64,000 bases of DNA from Candidatus Physcousia equi (GTDB lineage Bacteria > Bacteroidota > Bacteroidia > Bacteroidales > Bacteroidaceae). The number at the start of each line of letters is the position of its first letter. The first letter of the stretch is position 1. A program made the translations under genes and the position numbers. The DNA lies in the NCBI GenBank assembly GCA_018065005.1, contig JAGHUD010000033.1:1-64000 (forward strand), read 5' to 3'. Positions 9,207 to 18,364 of the stretch are shown here, piece by piece. The notes beneath the pieces are model-generated. The model worked only from the letters and a program-made list of their open reading frames with translations. It did no database searches and was not told where the DNA came from.

Positions 9207-12143
9207 TCATCTATCTTCCGGATAGCTGGTGCCGGTCATGAGGGTGCCGTTGGGACTTATGCCTTCGGCAGAGATGGTGAGTTGTGTGGTGTGGGCATTG
9301 TTATAGAAAGTGACGGTTGCCTGACCGTTGTCATCGAGCTGAAGGTCGGGATTCCAATAGAGCGTGCGCCGGTGGTCGGGTGTTGAGGGAAGCGGGCGTT
9401 TAGAGTAGTCCACATGGTAGAAGTCATCGCAAGAGGAGAAGCCCCACAAGACGATGCGACGGTCGCGGTAGGTGGCATATTGTGTGCCGTCTTTGGGTAT
9501 GCGCAGGTCAACGGTCACCATGGGTTGGTTGGCTTGACGATAACGCTTATCTCCCTCTCTGCGGGGTGCGTAGTCGGTGTAGACATACACCTTGTCGAGA
9601 TTGTGCAGGTGGTTGTATTTCTTCATCACGCCTGGCGGCTGCTCGAATGAGGTATTTCTGCCGCTGTAGCGTGGTTCGATTTCGTAGTTGCGCTCCATGT
9701 TCATATCCATAATGTATGTGCGCGCGATGTTGTTGATGAAATCGGTGGCTCCCACATAATAGCCTGCGCAGAGTCCTGCATCGCATGTCGCATTGAATGC
9801 ATCCTGTGCATCCAACACGAGGGCTGGCTTCGTGATGTCGAAAGACTTCAGTCCTCCATGGTTGGCACCGATGATGACCTCGTTCATCAGCGTTGCTTCG
9901 TCCACGCGCACCAGTTTCTTGCCCAAGCGTCGGGGCGAGAGGTTCATGCGTGCCTGATAGTAGCTGTAGGGCTTGACGAAACGTGGATAGTGCAGGTTGA
10001 AGCGCACATAGTATTCCGGATAGTTGATGTCTCCATTTCCATATATGTCCGGCCTCAGTTCTGCGGGTTGCATCCATTGGGGGGGATTTCCATTCTTCCA
10101 CTTCTTGTGGTTGCTGGCAGCACAATAGAGGCGACAATAGTTATAGAATTTGGGGGCTTGGATTCGAAAGAGCCCCTTGTTGAAGGTGAGCATGTCGCCA
10201 TATACAGCATTGGTGTTTCCTTCAGAAGCCTTTCCCGGTGTGATAAATTCGGCATGAAGGGTGACTTCATGATTGAGTGCTGCAGCCAATTGGAACGATT
10301 GGCTGTCAGACACCTTTGCTTCGTACTGATTGCGCAGAACTTTGCGCCTTTCGTCCATGTCGCGTGCTTGTCTTTGCACGATGCGTCGAGTCAATTCATC
10401 ATCCAGCGGGCACCATGTTTCCGTATCGTATCCCGGTGATTTAGGCTTTCCCAGAGAATAGTAGAGCAAGTCTGCTGCCATCACGGCACGTTTCAGTCCT
10501 TTCCACTTTTTTATGAAGCCTTCGGTCATGTAGAGTGGGTATTCCATCCTCGCCTTGACAGAATCATAATTCTCGCCATTGATTTCTATCGTGAGCGATG
10601 GGTCTTCACTGAATTCATCCTGCTGGTTGAGGGGCTCATATTGATGGACAGAGCCGTATATCCAGGGGGTGTGCTCGTAGGGTTGTCCTATGGCAAACTT
10701 GTTGGGCACAGCCATTTCTGTCCAATTGTGGCGACGCCATCCCTGCACCATGAGTAAGAGGTCGAGCGCACGTTGGTGCTCTTCATCGTTGCTTTCGAAG
10801 TAGTATTCGGGTTGCTCCACGAACCCCTTTATCTGGCTTGCCAACAACATCTCGGTGAGGATGGTGCCGCTGTCGAAGGTGTATTCGCTGTGGTTGGCAT
10901 CGCGCACGGCTATCGACACCGTGCCCTTCTCCGGACCTTTCACTCCGAGGGTCACGGCGTCAAACGGACTGATGGCATCGTCCGTCACACCGGTGAACGT
11001 GATGTTCTGACCATTGAAATCTCCTTTGCGGATAAAGACCAGACGGTCAGCCCATACGATGCCATCTGCGTTGAACACTGTCAGCTGAGCAACGCCTGTC
11101 TTGAGCTTGTCTTGCGGCACACTGATGCGATGCCTCTGGCTTGCCGCCAACGTCTGATAGTGACAAAGCATGCCATCCATCATCACGGTCACGCCCAATG
11201 TGTCTGCAGCAGCATGACCCACGCATTGGAGGTCGGCAGAAAGAGAATCGCCCATGGTCACCGTCATCGTCACGCCGTGCTCAACCGCCTTTGGCAATTC
11301 TGCTTGCGAATGGTTTTCGTCCCACTGAAATTCAGCCTTGAGGCGCTCGTCGGTGACATTGAGCTCCACGACACCGCGTCCGCGACTTTCGGTGGGGGCT
11401 TCTGCCACGATCTGGCCTTCTTTGTTGGTGACCACCAATTTCCCCTTCAGGTGCTTGCCTTCCATGTCGTTTGCCTCAAACGCAATGCGCTGGCGCGTAC
11501 CCTTGACAAGGTGTCCGCCTTCGGGGTAGAAACTCACATCGGCTTGGGGCTTTTCGTATTTCACCTTGAAGTAGCGACGCAAGGGACGAAGCGTCATGTC
11601 CTGACTGTAGGCTCCCGGCTGTTTGGGCTTGTCATAGACGGGAAAGACGCGGCTGTAGAGTTTGTCGTAGTCGCGAAAAAAGTCTTTCTCGAACTGCTGG
11701 CTGTAGAACCAATCCTTCGTCTTCCTCGTGTGGGGATGCTCCGTGATGCCCCAATTGAGCTGCCAGCGGGTGTAGGCACGCAGCTCGTAGTAGCCGGCAT
11801 AGAGCGAGTCGGTCAGGACGAAACACCCGCTACCCTGACCTTGTTCGAGCTTGATGTTTTCGCGCTCCACAAGGAAACCGTCTGGCGAGAGCAGTTCGAC
11901 GTAGAGCAGACCGCTCAGTGTGGAGGGGGTGCCGTTAGAGAGCACGGTGTAGGCTTTGAACCACAGGGTGTCGCCCACAAAGTAGTTGGTATTGTCCATG
12001 TGGACGAACACCTTCTCTTGCTGCAGGCTCTTGCCGAATGTCTCCAAACGATTGATATAGCTGTCAAGTCCCTGACTGCGCATCACTAGGGCACACAGCA
12101 TCAGCAACCAGGCACAAAGCCATCGCCTCGTCCTGACATTCAT
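9207..12143 (-). CDS. MG2-domain (alpha-2-macroglobulin-type) large surface protein
   Basis: About 978 residues. After a signal peptide (MNVRTRRWLCAWLLML) come phrases typical of the Bacteroidetes MG2-domain family (VFVHMDNTNYFVGDTLWFKAY near the N-terminus). Further Ig-like repeats follow, with a plug-like stretch (LMNEVIIGA) in the last third and a closing beta domain (DDNGQATVTFYNNAHTTQL). Such proteins are exported and often linked with TonB-type outer-membrane systems. The promoter box at 12221-12230 excludes the longer frame beginning with a TTG at 12257. ATGs at 12170 and 12155 are possible alternatives to 12143. The substrate or partner is unknown. Confidence 0.8.
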   Translation of the reverse strand: MNVRTRRWLCAWLLMLCALVMRSQGLDSYINRLETFGKSLQQEKVFVHMDNTNYFVGDTLWFKAYTVLSNGTPSTLSGLLYVELLSPDGFLVERENIKLEQGQGSGCFVLTDSLYAGYYELRAYTRWQLNWGITEHPHTRKTKDWFYSQQFEKDFFRDYDKLYSRVFPVYDKPKQPGAYSQDMTLRPLRRYFKVKYEKPQADVSFYPEGGHLVKGTRQRIAFEANDMEGKHLKGKLVVTNKEGQIVAEAPTESRGRGVVELNVTDERLKAEFQWDENHSQAELPKAVEHGVTMTVTMGDSLSADLQCVGHAAADTLGVTVMMDGMLCHYQTLAASQRHRISVPQDKLKTGVAQLTVFNADGIVWADRLVFIRKGDFNGQNITFTGVTDDAISPFDAVTLGVKGPEKGTVSIAVRDANHSEYTFDSGTILTEMLLASQIKGFVEQPEYYFESNDEEHQRALDLLLMVQGWRRHNWTEMAVPNKFAIGQPYEHTPWIYGSVHQYEPLNQQDEFSEDPSLTIEINGENYDSVKARMEYPLYMTEGFIKKWKGLKRAVMAADLLYYSLGKPKSPGYDTETWCPLDDELTRRIVQRQARDMDERRKVLRNQYEAKVSDSQSFQLAAALNHEVTLHAEFITPGKASEGNTNAVYGDMLTFNKGLFRIQAPKFYNYCRLYCAASNHKKWKNGNPPQWMQPAELRPDIYGNGDINYPEYYVRFNLHYPRFVKPYSYYQARMNLSPRRLGKKLVRVDEATLMNEVIIGANHGGLKSFDITKPALVLDAQDAFNATCDAGLCAGYYVGATDFINNIARTYIMDMNMERNYEIEPRYSGRNTSFEQPPGVMKKYNHLHNLDKVYVYTDYAPRREGDKRYRQANQPMVTVDLRIPKDGTQYATYRDRRIVLWGFSSCDDFYHVDYSKRPLPSTPDHRRTLYWNPDLQLDDNGQATVTFYNNAHTTQLTISAEGISPNGTLMTGTSYPEDR

Positions 12144-12220
12144 GTATTTTGTCATTGCTGGGTTATTCATGTCTTCATGGTTGTCCTGACAAGAGCATGG
12201 CTCCTCTCGGGTATAACGAA

Positions 12221-12230
12221 GGCAAAGATA
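12221..12230 (-). promoter_or_regulatory. Bacteroidetes -7 box for the MG2-type gene
   Basis: TATCTTTGCC on the minus strand matches TAnnTTTG. No perfect TTTG is seen at the usual distance. Its position decides that translation starts downstream of about 12214. Confidence 0.7.
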
Positions 12231-12288
12231 AGAAAAAAAATAATACCTTACGCACAAAACAAGGAAGAAAATAGCAAAAAAGGCATTT

Positions 12289-12325
12289 TTTGTTAGGTCA
12301 TATAAAATTAATCTACTAATTTTGC
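12289..12325 (+). promoter_or_regulatory. Probable promoter of the 12456 lipoprotein gene, with structured leader
   Basis: TAATTTTGC at 12317-12325 is a good -7 box. The nearest TTTG (12289-12292) is 24 nt upstream, slightly long. The leader of about 125 nt contains a 9-bp hairpin (12369-12377 with 12392-12400) followed by a long T tract. Confidence 0.55.
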
Positions 12326-12455
12326 AGCCGAATCACAGAAAAACAAGCAATTGTTAATTATCCATTTGTGTAAGTGATCAGAACAGGAACGTCACTTACA
12401 TGGTTGTGGTAACATTTTTTTTTTATTACTTACCTATTATTTTAATTACTCACCT

Positions 12456-13190
12456 ATGAAAGTCAGACTGACCCTTGTGACTGTACTTGCTGCGCTCTGC
12501 CTCACCGCGTGCAACAAACAAAAGAGTGAGAGCAAGGAAGAGAGTGCCGACTCTATCTGTGTAGCAGAACAGGCATCCAACCCCAACCTTATCGAAGAGT
12601 TGCCCAAGTACTGGGACCAGCATACGGCTTCTGCCCACTACATCATGCCTCTTGAGCAGGAACTCGACCGAAAGGTTGAACTCACCGATATGGACCTGCG
12701 CGCCAAACTATCTGTCGACGACATCGACTGCGAGGAACGTAGTATCACCTTCACCATCGGTCTGCCTGAGGTCTATAGCAGGGAGTCCATCCTTAACCTG
12801 ACTGCGGACGACACCCTCCTCATGGAACAGGAGGAACTCATCGTGAGCACCGTAAACAACGACGATGGATGGATAGAGATTAACTGCACCAACGACCGCA
12901 TGTTCTACATGAGTGGGAACGAAGGCGGCAGCGACTTCACGGCAATGAGCGACAACGACTGGATCTTCTATCACGACATACGCAAGCTGCGCTATCCCAT
13001 GGCAGAGGACTTCGTCTTTATCGACTGCGACCTCGACCCCATGGCGCCCAAGCACACCATCACAGCCGACCAGCTCAAGGACTACTTCAAAACGCTTGAA
13101 GACTACCGCCGCACGTTCGACTACAACGACTGTATCATCACCCTCCAGGACGGTCAGATCAGAAAGATGGAGCGCCTCTGGAGACCCTAA
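12456..13190 (+). CDS. Lipoprotein of unknown function
   Basis: A 244-residue protein with a classical lipoprotein signal (hydrophobic stretch ending LTAC, Cys at about residue 19) followed by a charged Ser/Glu/Lys linker, so it should be lipid-anchored in the envelope. The mature part is acidic, with no domain I recognise. It has its own promoter (12289-12325) with a structured leader. A second lipoprotein gene follows 85 nt later on the same strand. Both are short, acidic and uncharacterised, so they may be related in role. Confidence 0.8.
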   Translation: MKVRLTLVTVLAALCLTACNKQKSESKEESADSICVAEQASNPNLIEELPKYWDQHTASAHYIMPLEQELDRKVELTDMDLRAKLSVDDIDCEERSITFTIGLPEVYSRESILNLTADDTLLMEQEELIVSTVNNDDGWIEINCTNDRMFYMSGNEGGSDFTAMSDNDWIFYHDIRKLRYPMAEDFVFIDCDLDPMAPKHTITADQLKDYFKTLEDYRRTFDYNDCIITLQDGQIRKMERLWRP

Positions 13191-13275
13191 CGCCATGTTT
13201 TGCAACGGCGACGGCCTCCCTGTCATAACTACGTTTGCCTGAATATCACAACCCCTAAAAAATAATAACAAAACA

Positions 13276-13965
13276 ATGAAAAAACTTTTTATCATGGCTG
13301 CTGCTGCCATCATGGTTGCCTGCGGCGGCAAGAAGACTGTAGAAGGCGGTGAGACCACCGACCCCACAACAGAAGCAACGAGCGTGCAGGCCATCGCCTG
13401 CGAGGACGAACCTGGTGTGACCATCTACGCTCCTCTGCCCACCACCAAGCAGGAACTGCTCGACAACTTCATGAACTGCAAGGTGAACGGAATGGAGAGC
13501 AACCGCGTCATGGAGGTCGACGAACTCCAATGGCTCAGCTCTCTCCAATACAACTGCTTCGAACTTGCTGGCCACAGTGTCGTGCTCGTAAAGGTTTGCC
13601 ACGACAGTATGCCTGCAGAGTACTTCTACCTGCAGTACGACCCCGAGCAGAAGTGCTACATCCAAATGAATACCGCCATGGAAACAGAAACCAAGTGGGG
13701 CATGGCTGACGACACCTTCATCACCTTGTCTAATGGCAGCACCATGATGGACGATAACACCGACGAGTATCTCATGTTCCTCCAATATGACGACAACAAC
13801 GAACTGCAAGAGGCTGGCGAGAAGGTGACCTACAAGAATGGCGACCCCGAGAAGAAGTGGCCCAGCGCAGAAGTCGTTGACGAACTCCTCAAGTTGGGCA
13901 TCATCTGGGTGGACGACATGGAATGGGCTTCGCTCATCAAAATCGAAAAGGCTGAAGAAATCTAA
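13276..13965 (+). CDS. Lipoprotein of unknown function
   Basis: A 229-residue protein whose signal peptide ends in the lipobox MVAC (Cys near residue 16), followed by a Gly/Lys and Thr-rich linker. The mature protein is acidic with no recognised domain. The start at 13276 is preceded by an A-rich leader, as is usual in this phylum. It lies 85 nt after the previous lipoprotein gene, probably in the same operon. A strong hairpin at 14006-14050 ends the unit. Confidence 0.8.
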   Translation: MKKLFIMAAAAIMVACGGKKTVEGGETTDPTTEATSVQAIACEDEPGVTIYAPLPTTKQELLDNFMNCKVNGMESNRVMEVDELQWLSSLQYNCFELAGHSVVLVKVCHDSMPAEYFYLQYDPEQKCYIQMNTAMETETKWGMADDTFITLSNGSTMMDDNTDEYLMFLQYDDNNELQEAGEKVTYKNGDPEKKWPSAEVVDELLKLGIIWVDDMEWASLIKIEKAEEI

Positions 13966-14005
13966 ACGCAGAACTGCTTCGGCAGCATACGCAACAACTC
14001 CAATC

Positions 14006-14057
14006 ATCCTCTTCCGTTGCAGAATGGTATCTACTGCCACGGAAGAGGATTTCTTTT
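14006..14057 (+). terminator. Intrinsic terminator after the two lipoprotein genes
   Basis: ATCCTCTTCCG (14006-14016) pairs perfectly with CGGAAGAGGAT (14040-14050) and is followed by TTCTTTTT. Confidence 0.8.
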
Positions 14058-14115
14058 TGCGGTGCCACCATGCTACACCTATGCATACGGGGCGCTGCAT
14101 TTAGTCCATTTTTTA

Positions 14116-14154
14116 GTTTCTGCAGCGGAAACTGAAAAGTTCTGCTGCAGAAAC
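14116..14154. repeat. Two copies of the GTTTCTGC-N-GCAGAAAC palindromic repeat
   Basis: Copy one, GTTTCTGCAGCGGAAAC, spans 14116-14132 and copy two, GTTCTGCTGCAGAAAC, spans 14139-14154. The same family occurs at 39951-39989 and 54021-54124. It lies between the ends of converging genes. Confidence 0.85.
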
Positions 14155-14204
14155 TTTCGGTGCTCCAACACACAAGGCTGCGCTTAGCGTTTCCCAACGA
14201 AAAA

Positions 14205-14254
14205 AAAAGCGGCGGCACGCTCCACCCTTACGGGCAAAGCGTGCCGCCGCTTTT
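14205..14254. terminator. Bidirectional intrinsic terminator
   Basis: A 16-bp perfect stem (14205-14220 with 14239-14254), GC-rich in the centre (GCGGCGGCACGC) and flanked by A and T runs. It sits 10 nt beyond the stop of the minus-strand flippase gene and can end transcription from both sides. Confidence 0.9.
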
Positions 14255-14264
14255 TCGCATTACA

Positions 14265-15692
14265 TTATTGTTGGTGCTTGCGCATAGGCTTGATATCGAA
14301 GAGATAGACACAGAGCAGGAAGAAGAGGATGAGCAACGTGTTGATGCCCATGTGCACCCGAGTGCCCCATTCAGGCGGCAAGTGGAGCATGAGAAGATAG
14401 AAAGCTGCTGTCATGAGCGTATAGAAGATAATCTTGCCCATGGGATAGCGGATGGGGTTCTTCCACTGACCGAGCACGTAGCTCATCACCATGCCGGTGC
14501 CATAGCCTGCCACACCGCCCCAGGCGCATGCCATGTAGCCATAGGTGGGAATGAAGACGAGGTTGACCACAACAAGCACCACGCAGCTTGTCACAGAGAT
14601 GACGGCGCCCCAGATGGTCTGATCGATGAGCTTATACCAAAAGGAAAGATTGAAGAGCACGCCCATCATAATTTCGGCTGCCATGACAATGGGCACCACC
14701 TTGAGTCCTTCGCGATAGTCGGCTCCGATGATGTGCTGCAAGAGGGGCATATAAGCCTCCACACAGAGGAAGGCGAGAAGCGTGAAGATGATGAAGTACT
14801 TCATGCCCATCGCATAGGTTTCCTTGCTGTTCTTCTCCTTGGCTATGCTGAACACGAGGGGTTCGTAAGCATAGCGGAAGGCTTGTGTGATCATCGCCAT
14901 GATCATGGCTATCTTGACGCACGCACCGTAGATGCCTAACTGCTGCTTGGCATCGGCGGCATCGCTCACCAAGGGGAATGCCATCTTGTCGAAACACTGG
15001 TTGAGGATACCTGCTATGCCCAAGATGAGCAGAGGCCAGGAATAGCTGAGCATACTCTTGGTGAGGCGCCAGTCCAGACGCCAACGGATGCGTAGCAGGT
15101 CGGGCACGAAGAAGAGCGTGATGGCTGCGGTGCACCAAAGGTTGATGAGGAAGATGAAATAGACATGCGTCTTGCCCAATACCACAAAATAGAGCACGTT
15201 GAGCGCGATGTTGAACAGGATGAACAGGAGCTTGAGCGATGCAAACTTGATGGCTCGCTTTTGGAAGCGAAGATAAGAGAAAGGCAAAGCCTGCAGGGCG
15301 TCGAGCACAACAACGGTGCCCATCATCTCCAGATATTCGGGGTGTGCATCGTAGCCCAACGATTGGCTGATGGGCTCGATGAAGAAGAACAGTGCACCCA
15401 AAAAGAGGGAACAGAGCAGAGCTATGATGGTGAAGCCGGTGGCAAAGACCGTGTCGGGGCGTTCTCCTTCCTTGTTTGCAAAACGGAAGAGGGTGGTCTC
15501 CATGCCAAAGGTGAGGATGGGGAGAAGGAAGGCGACGAAGGCATAGATATTCGACGACTCGCCATATTCGCCCGACGACTGTGGCATGTAGTGGGTATAG
15601 AGGGGCACGAGCAGATAGTTGAGAAACCTGCCCACGATGCTTGATAGTCCGTAGATGGCCGTATCCTTGGCCAGGGTTTTCATGCTTGCCAT
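14265..15692 (-). CDS. Polysaccharide flippase (Wzx/MATE-like lipopolysaccharide biosynthesis protein)
   Basis: This 475-residue, highly hydrophobic protein has about 12-14 predicted membrane spans. It begins with the flippase-type segment LAKDTAIYGLSSIVGRFLNYLLVPLYT and belongs to the MVF/oligosaccharide-flippase group. Such proteins move lipid-linked sugars across the inner membrane for surface polysaccharide assembly. The substrate is unknown. No glycosyltransferases are adjacent, so it may serve a pathway encoded elsewhere. The start is ATG 15692, with a second in-frame ATG at 15683. It follows the SpmAB gene by 21 nt and is probably co-transcribed from the promoter at 17039-17071. Confidence 0.88.
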   Translation of the reverse strand: MASMKTLAKDTAIYGLSSIVGRFLNYLLVPLYTHYMPQSSGEYGESSNIYAFVAFLLPILTFGMETTLFRFANKEGERPDTVFATGFTIIALLCSLFLGALFFFIEPISQSLGYDAHPEYLEMMGTVVVLDALQALPFSYLRFQKRAIKFASLKLLFILFNIALNVLYFVVLGKTHVYFIFLINLWCTAAITLFFVPDLLRIRWRLDWRLTKSMLSYSWPLLILGIAGILNQCFDKMAFPLVSDAADAKQQLGIYGACVKIAMIMAMITQAFRYAYEPLVFSIAKEKNSKETYAMGMKYFIIFTLLAFLCVEAYMPLLQHIIGADYREGLKVVPIVMAAEIMMGVLFNLSFWYKLIDQTIWGAVISVTSCVVLVVVNLVFIPTYGYMACAWGGVAGYGTGMVMSYVLGQWKNPIRYPMGKIIFYTLMTAAFYLLMLHLPPEWGTRVHMGINTLLILFFLLCVYLFDIKPMRKHQQ

Positions 15693-15713
15693 ATTCTATT
15701 ACTTAGTAGCGGT

Positions 15714-17012
15714 TTAGAAGAAGAGATAGGCAACACCGATGGCTGCCAACACCCCGACGAGATCGGTGAGCAGACCGGCTGCTACGGCATGGCGTGTGTG
15801 GCGTATGCCCACGCTGCCAAAATAGACAGCAAGGATGTAGAAGGTGGTGTCGGTGGCACCCTGAAAGATGCACGAGAGGCGACCGACAAAGGAGTCGGCA
15901 CCATAGGTGGTCATCGTGTCTACCATCATGCCGCGCGCTCCGCTGCCGCTCAACGGTTTCATGAGGGCGGTGGGCAAGGCCTCAAGCCAGTCGGCGGTGA
16001 TGCCTATGGAACTGAAGATCCACCGCAGACCGTCGACGAGCATATCCATCGCCCCCGATGCGCGGAACACACCGATGCCGACGAGGATGGCTACCAGGTA
16101 GGGGATGATGCGGATGGCTGTGTCGAATCCACCTTTTGCTCCTTCGATGAATGCTTCGTAGACGTTCACCCGCTTCAGCATGCCCACAACGAGAAAGGCA
16201 CAGATGACACCGAAGAGCAGGATGTTTGCCACTTGCGTGCTGCCCGTATTCATGGTTTCGCGACTGATGGCGGTGGAGAGCCAAATGACGCCTGCCGTGA
16301 GCACACACATGCCACCCATAAAGAGCAGGACGGGCCAATTCAAGAGGTTGATGCGCTGATAGGCAGAACAGATGAGCACTCCTGCAAGGGTGGCTGCAAG
16401 CGTTGCCAACAGAATGGGGATGAAGACGTCGGTGGGCTGAGCTGCTCCAAGTTGCGCACGATAGACAAGCACGCTGACGGGGATGATGGTCAGTCCGCTG
16501 GTGTTCAAAACGAGAAACATGATCATCGAGTTGCTGGCTGTAGCGTCCTTCTCTGCCAACTCTGCTGACACCGCGTCGGCATTGTTGTCTTTTTGAGGCT
16601 TGTCGAGGCGGTTGTTCTGCTTGTTCAGCTCTTGCATGCCCTCCATGGCTTTCAGACCGAGCGGCGTGGCAGCATTGTCAAGACCGAGCATGTTGGCACT
16701 GATGTTCATGAACATGTGACCAAACACGGGGTGACCTTTGGGTATCTCGGGAAAGAGCCTCGTGAAGAGCGGAGAGAGCCAACGTGCCAGCGCATTGACG
16801 AGCCCGCCACGTTCTCCTATCTTCATCACACCCATCCAAAGCGAGAGCACGCCGGTCAGCCCAAGACTGATCTCGAAGGCGGTCTTAGCGGAGGAGAAGG
16901 TGGAGTCCATGATGGAGGGGAAGACCTCCGTGTCGCCCATGAAGAGCAACTTGGCTGCTGCAACAACGAGTGCAACAAGAAAAAAACCTATCCAAATATA
17001 GTTGAGCACCAT
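15714..17012 (-). CDS. Fused SpmA-SpmB (nucleoside-recognition domain) membrane protein
   Basis: A 432-residue membrane protein. The N-terminal half matches spore maturation protein A ([23 protein letters not shown]). The C-terminal half matches SpmB ([45 protein letters not shown]). In Bacillus these are two proteins of spore development. In non-sporulating Bacteroidetes a single fused protein is usual and its transport role is not settled. The start is the ATG at 17012. The frame continues upstream, but that part lies before the promoter (17039-17071) and has no family similarity. A hydrophilic linker of about 35 residues joins the halves. Confidence 0.88.
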   Translation of the reverse strand: MVLNYIWIGFFLVALVVAAAKLLFMGDTEVFPSIMDSTFSSAKTAFEISLGLTGVLSLWMGVMKIGERGGLVNALARWLSPLFTRLFPEIPKGHPVFGHMFMNISANMLGLDNAATPLGLKAMEGMQELNKQNNRLDKPQKDNNADAVSAELAEKDATASNSMIMFLVLNTSGLTIIPVSVLVYRAQLGAAQPTDVFIPILLATLAATLAGVLICSAYQRINLLNWPVLLFMGGMCVLTAGVIWLSTAISRETMNTGSTQVANILLFGVICAFLVVGMLKRVNVYEAFIEGAKGGFDTAIRIIPYLVAILVGIGVFRASGAMDMLVDGLRWIFSSIGITADWLEALPTALMKPLSGSGARGMMVDTMTTYGADSFVGRLSCIFQGATDTTFYILAVYFGSVGIRHTRHAVAAGLLTDLVGVLAAIGVAYLFF

Positions 17013-17038
17013 GGTTTCTTGTTCTGTTGAAAATTCGT

Positions 17039-17071
17039 GCAAAGGTAAACAATATGCATCGTTCGTGCAAA
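17039..17071 (-). promoter_or_regulatory. Canonical promoter of the SpmAB-flippase unit
   Basis: Minus strand TTTG (17068-17071), 20 nt, then TACCTTTGC (17039-17047). The start codon follows about 27 nt downstream of the -7 box. Confidence 0.85.
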
Positions 17072-17086
17072 TTTTTCTGTTTTCAC

Positions 17087-17119
17087 TTTCCCGTTTTCGG
17101 TATTTTTTTGTATCTTTGC
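17087..17119 (+). promoter_or_regulatory. ruvB promoter, implying an almost leaderless mRNA
   Basis: TTTC (17087-17090, one mismatch to TTTG), 20 nt, then TATCTTTGC (17111-17119). The ruvB ATG begins only 7 nt after the box, at about the expected transcription start. Confidence 0.75.
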
Positions 17120-17125
17120 GGCGCA

Positions 17126-18172
17126 ATGGAAGAAAATTTCGACATCAGACAACAAGGACAGCAACGCGAGAAGGACTTCGAAAACGCGCTGCGCCCACTT
17201 CAGTTTGAAGACTTTTCTGGACAGCAGAAGGTGGTGGAAAACCTGAAAGTGTTCGTAGAGGCGGCAAAGTATCGAGGCGAACCACTCGACCACACGCTCT
17301 TGCATGGACCTCCGGGACTGGGCAAGACAACGCTCTCCAACATCATCGCAAACGAACTCGGCGTAGGATTCAAACTCACCAGCGGTCCTGTGCTTGACAA
17401 GCCAGGCGACCTGGCGGGCATCCTCACTTCGCTCGAGCCCAACGACGTCCTTTTCATCGACGAAATACACCGCCTCTCACCCGTGGTGGAGGAATACCTC
17501 TACTCTGCCATGGAGGACTACCGCATCGACATCATGATCGACAAGGGCCCCTCGGCACGATCCATCCAAATCGACCTCTCGCCCTTCACGCTTGTGGCTG
17601 CCACCACACGCAGTGGCTTACTCACGGCACCCTTGCGTGCCCGTTTCGGCATCAACATGCACCTCGAATACTACGACGCGCAAACGCTGCGCAACATCGT
17701 GGAGCGCTCGGCAAAGATTCTGGGACTTCCCATCGATGCCATGGCGGCTGGGGAGATTGCAAGCAGAAGCCGCGGCACGCCCCGCATCGCCAACGCGCTG
17801 CTGCGACGGGTGCGCGACTTCGCTCAAGTCAAAGGCAACGGAAAAATAGACATTGCCATCGCTCGCTATGCCCTCGAAGCCCTCAATATCGACCGCTACG
17901 GACTCGATGAAATCGACAACAAGATTCTCACCACCATCATCGACAAGTTCAAAGGCGGACCGGTGGGCATCAACACCATCGCAACCGCCATCGGAGAAGA
18001 CGGAGGCACCGTTGAAGAGGTCTATGAGCCCTTCCTCATCAAGGAAGGCTTCATCAAACGCACCCCACGAGGCAGAGAAGTCACAGAACTCGCCTACCGA
18101 CACCTTGGCCGCCCCCTGACCGGACGACAAGACGGCTTCATCGGCGACCTCTTCGACAGCATCCCCACCTAA
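17126..18172 (+). CDS. ruvB: Holliday junction branch migration DNA helicase RuvB
   Basis: A 348-residue AAA+ ATPase that with RuvA drives branch migration at Holliday junctions before RuvC cleavage. Walker A GPPGLGKT is at 61-68 and Walker B DEIH at 112-115. The [16 protein letters not shown] segment holds sensor 1 and the arginine finger, and a winged-helix C-terminus ends with the usual [13 protein letters not shown]. Length is normal. The frame is open upstream to 17027, but MEENFDIR is the family start and sits just after the promoter. No ruvA or ruvC is adjacent. It diverges from the SpmAB gene. Confidence 0.97.
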   Translation: MEENFDIRQQGQQREKDFENALRPLQFEDFSGQQKVVENLKVFVEAAKYRGEPLDHTLLHGPPGLGKTTLSNIIANELGVGFKLTSGPVLDKPGDLAGILTSLEPNDVLFIDEIHRLSPVVEEYLYSAMEDYRIDIMIDKGPSARSIQIDLSPFTLVAATTRSGLLTAPLRARFGINMHLEYYDAQTLRNIVERSAKILGLPIDAMAAGEIASRSRGTPRIANALLRRVRDFAQVKGNGKIDIAIARYALEALNIDRYGLDEIDNKILTTIIDKFKGGPVGINTIATAIGEDGGTVEEVYEPFLIKEGFIKRTPRGREVTELAYRHLGRPLTGRQDGFIGDLFDSIPT

Positions 18173-18264
18173 GTCCATCGGCGCTCAACAAAGCCGCTGT
18201 CATTAAAGTCGCTGTTATTATATGGAGGCGCGTTGCGCCGACCCATTACCATACTCCACCCTCT

Positions 18265-18311
18265 CCCCACCATCACCACCGTCCCCTCCCTCCCCCACCA
18301 TCACCTCCCCC
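18265..18311. other. C-rich tract upstream of pyrE (possible G-quadruplex on the minus strand)
   Basis: The 192-nt gap between ruvB and pyrE contains an almost G-free, C-rich stretch. Two direct copies of CCCCACCATCACC begin at 18265 and 18293. C runs at 18283-18286, 18288-18290, 18292-18296 and 18307-18311 give four G runs on the other strand, one loop being about 10 nt. No promoter box is visible here. Confidence 0.5.
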
Positions 18312-18364
18312 TCTGCCATTCTCGGCAGCCCCTCAAAAGAAATAGAACAAAATCCATACGTATT

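Noticed and set aside
10773-12089. Long + strand frame opposite the MG2-type gene
   Set aside because: It is a codon-bias shadow of a well-supported gene, with no recognisable domains.
15714-17012. Evidence for sporulation from SpmA/SpmB similarity
   Set aside because: Fused SpmAB is common in non-sporulating Bacteroidetes, and no other sporulation genes are present.
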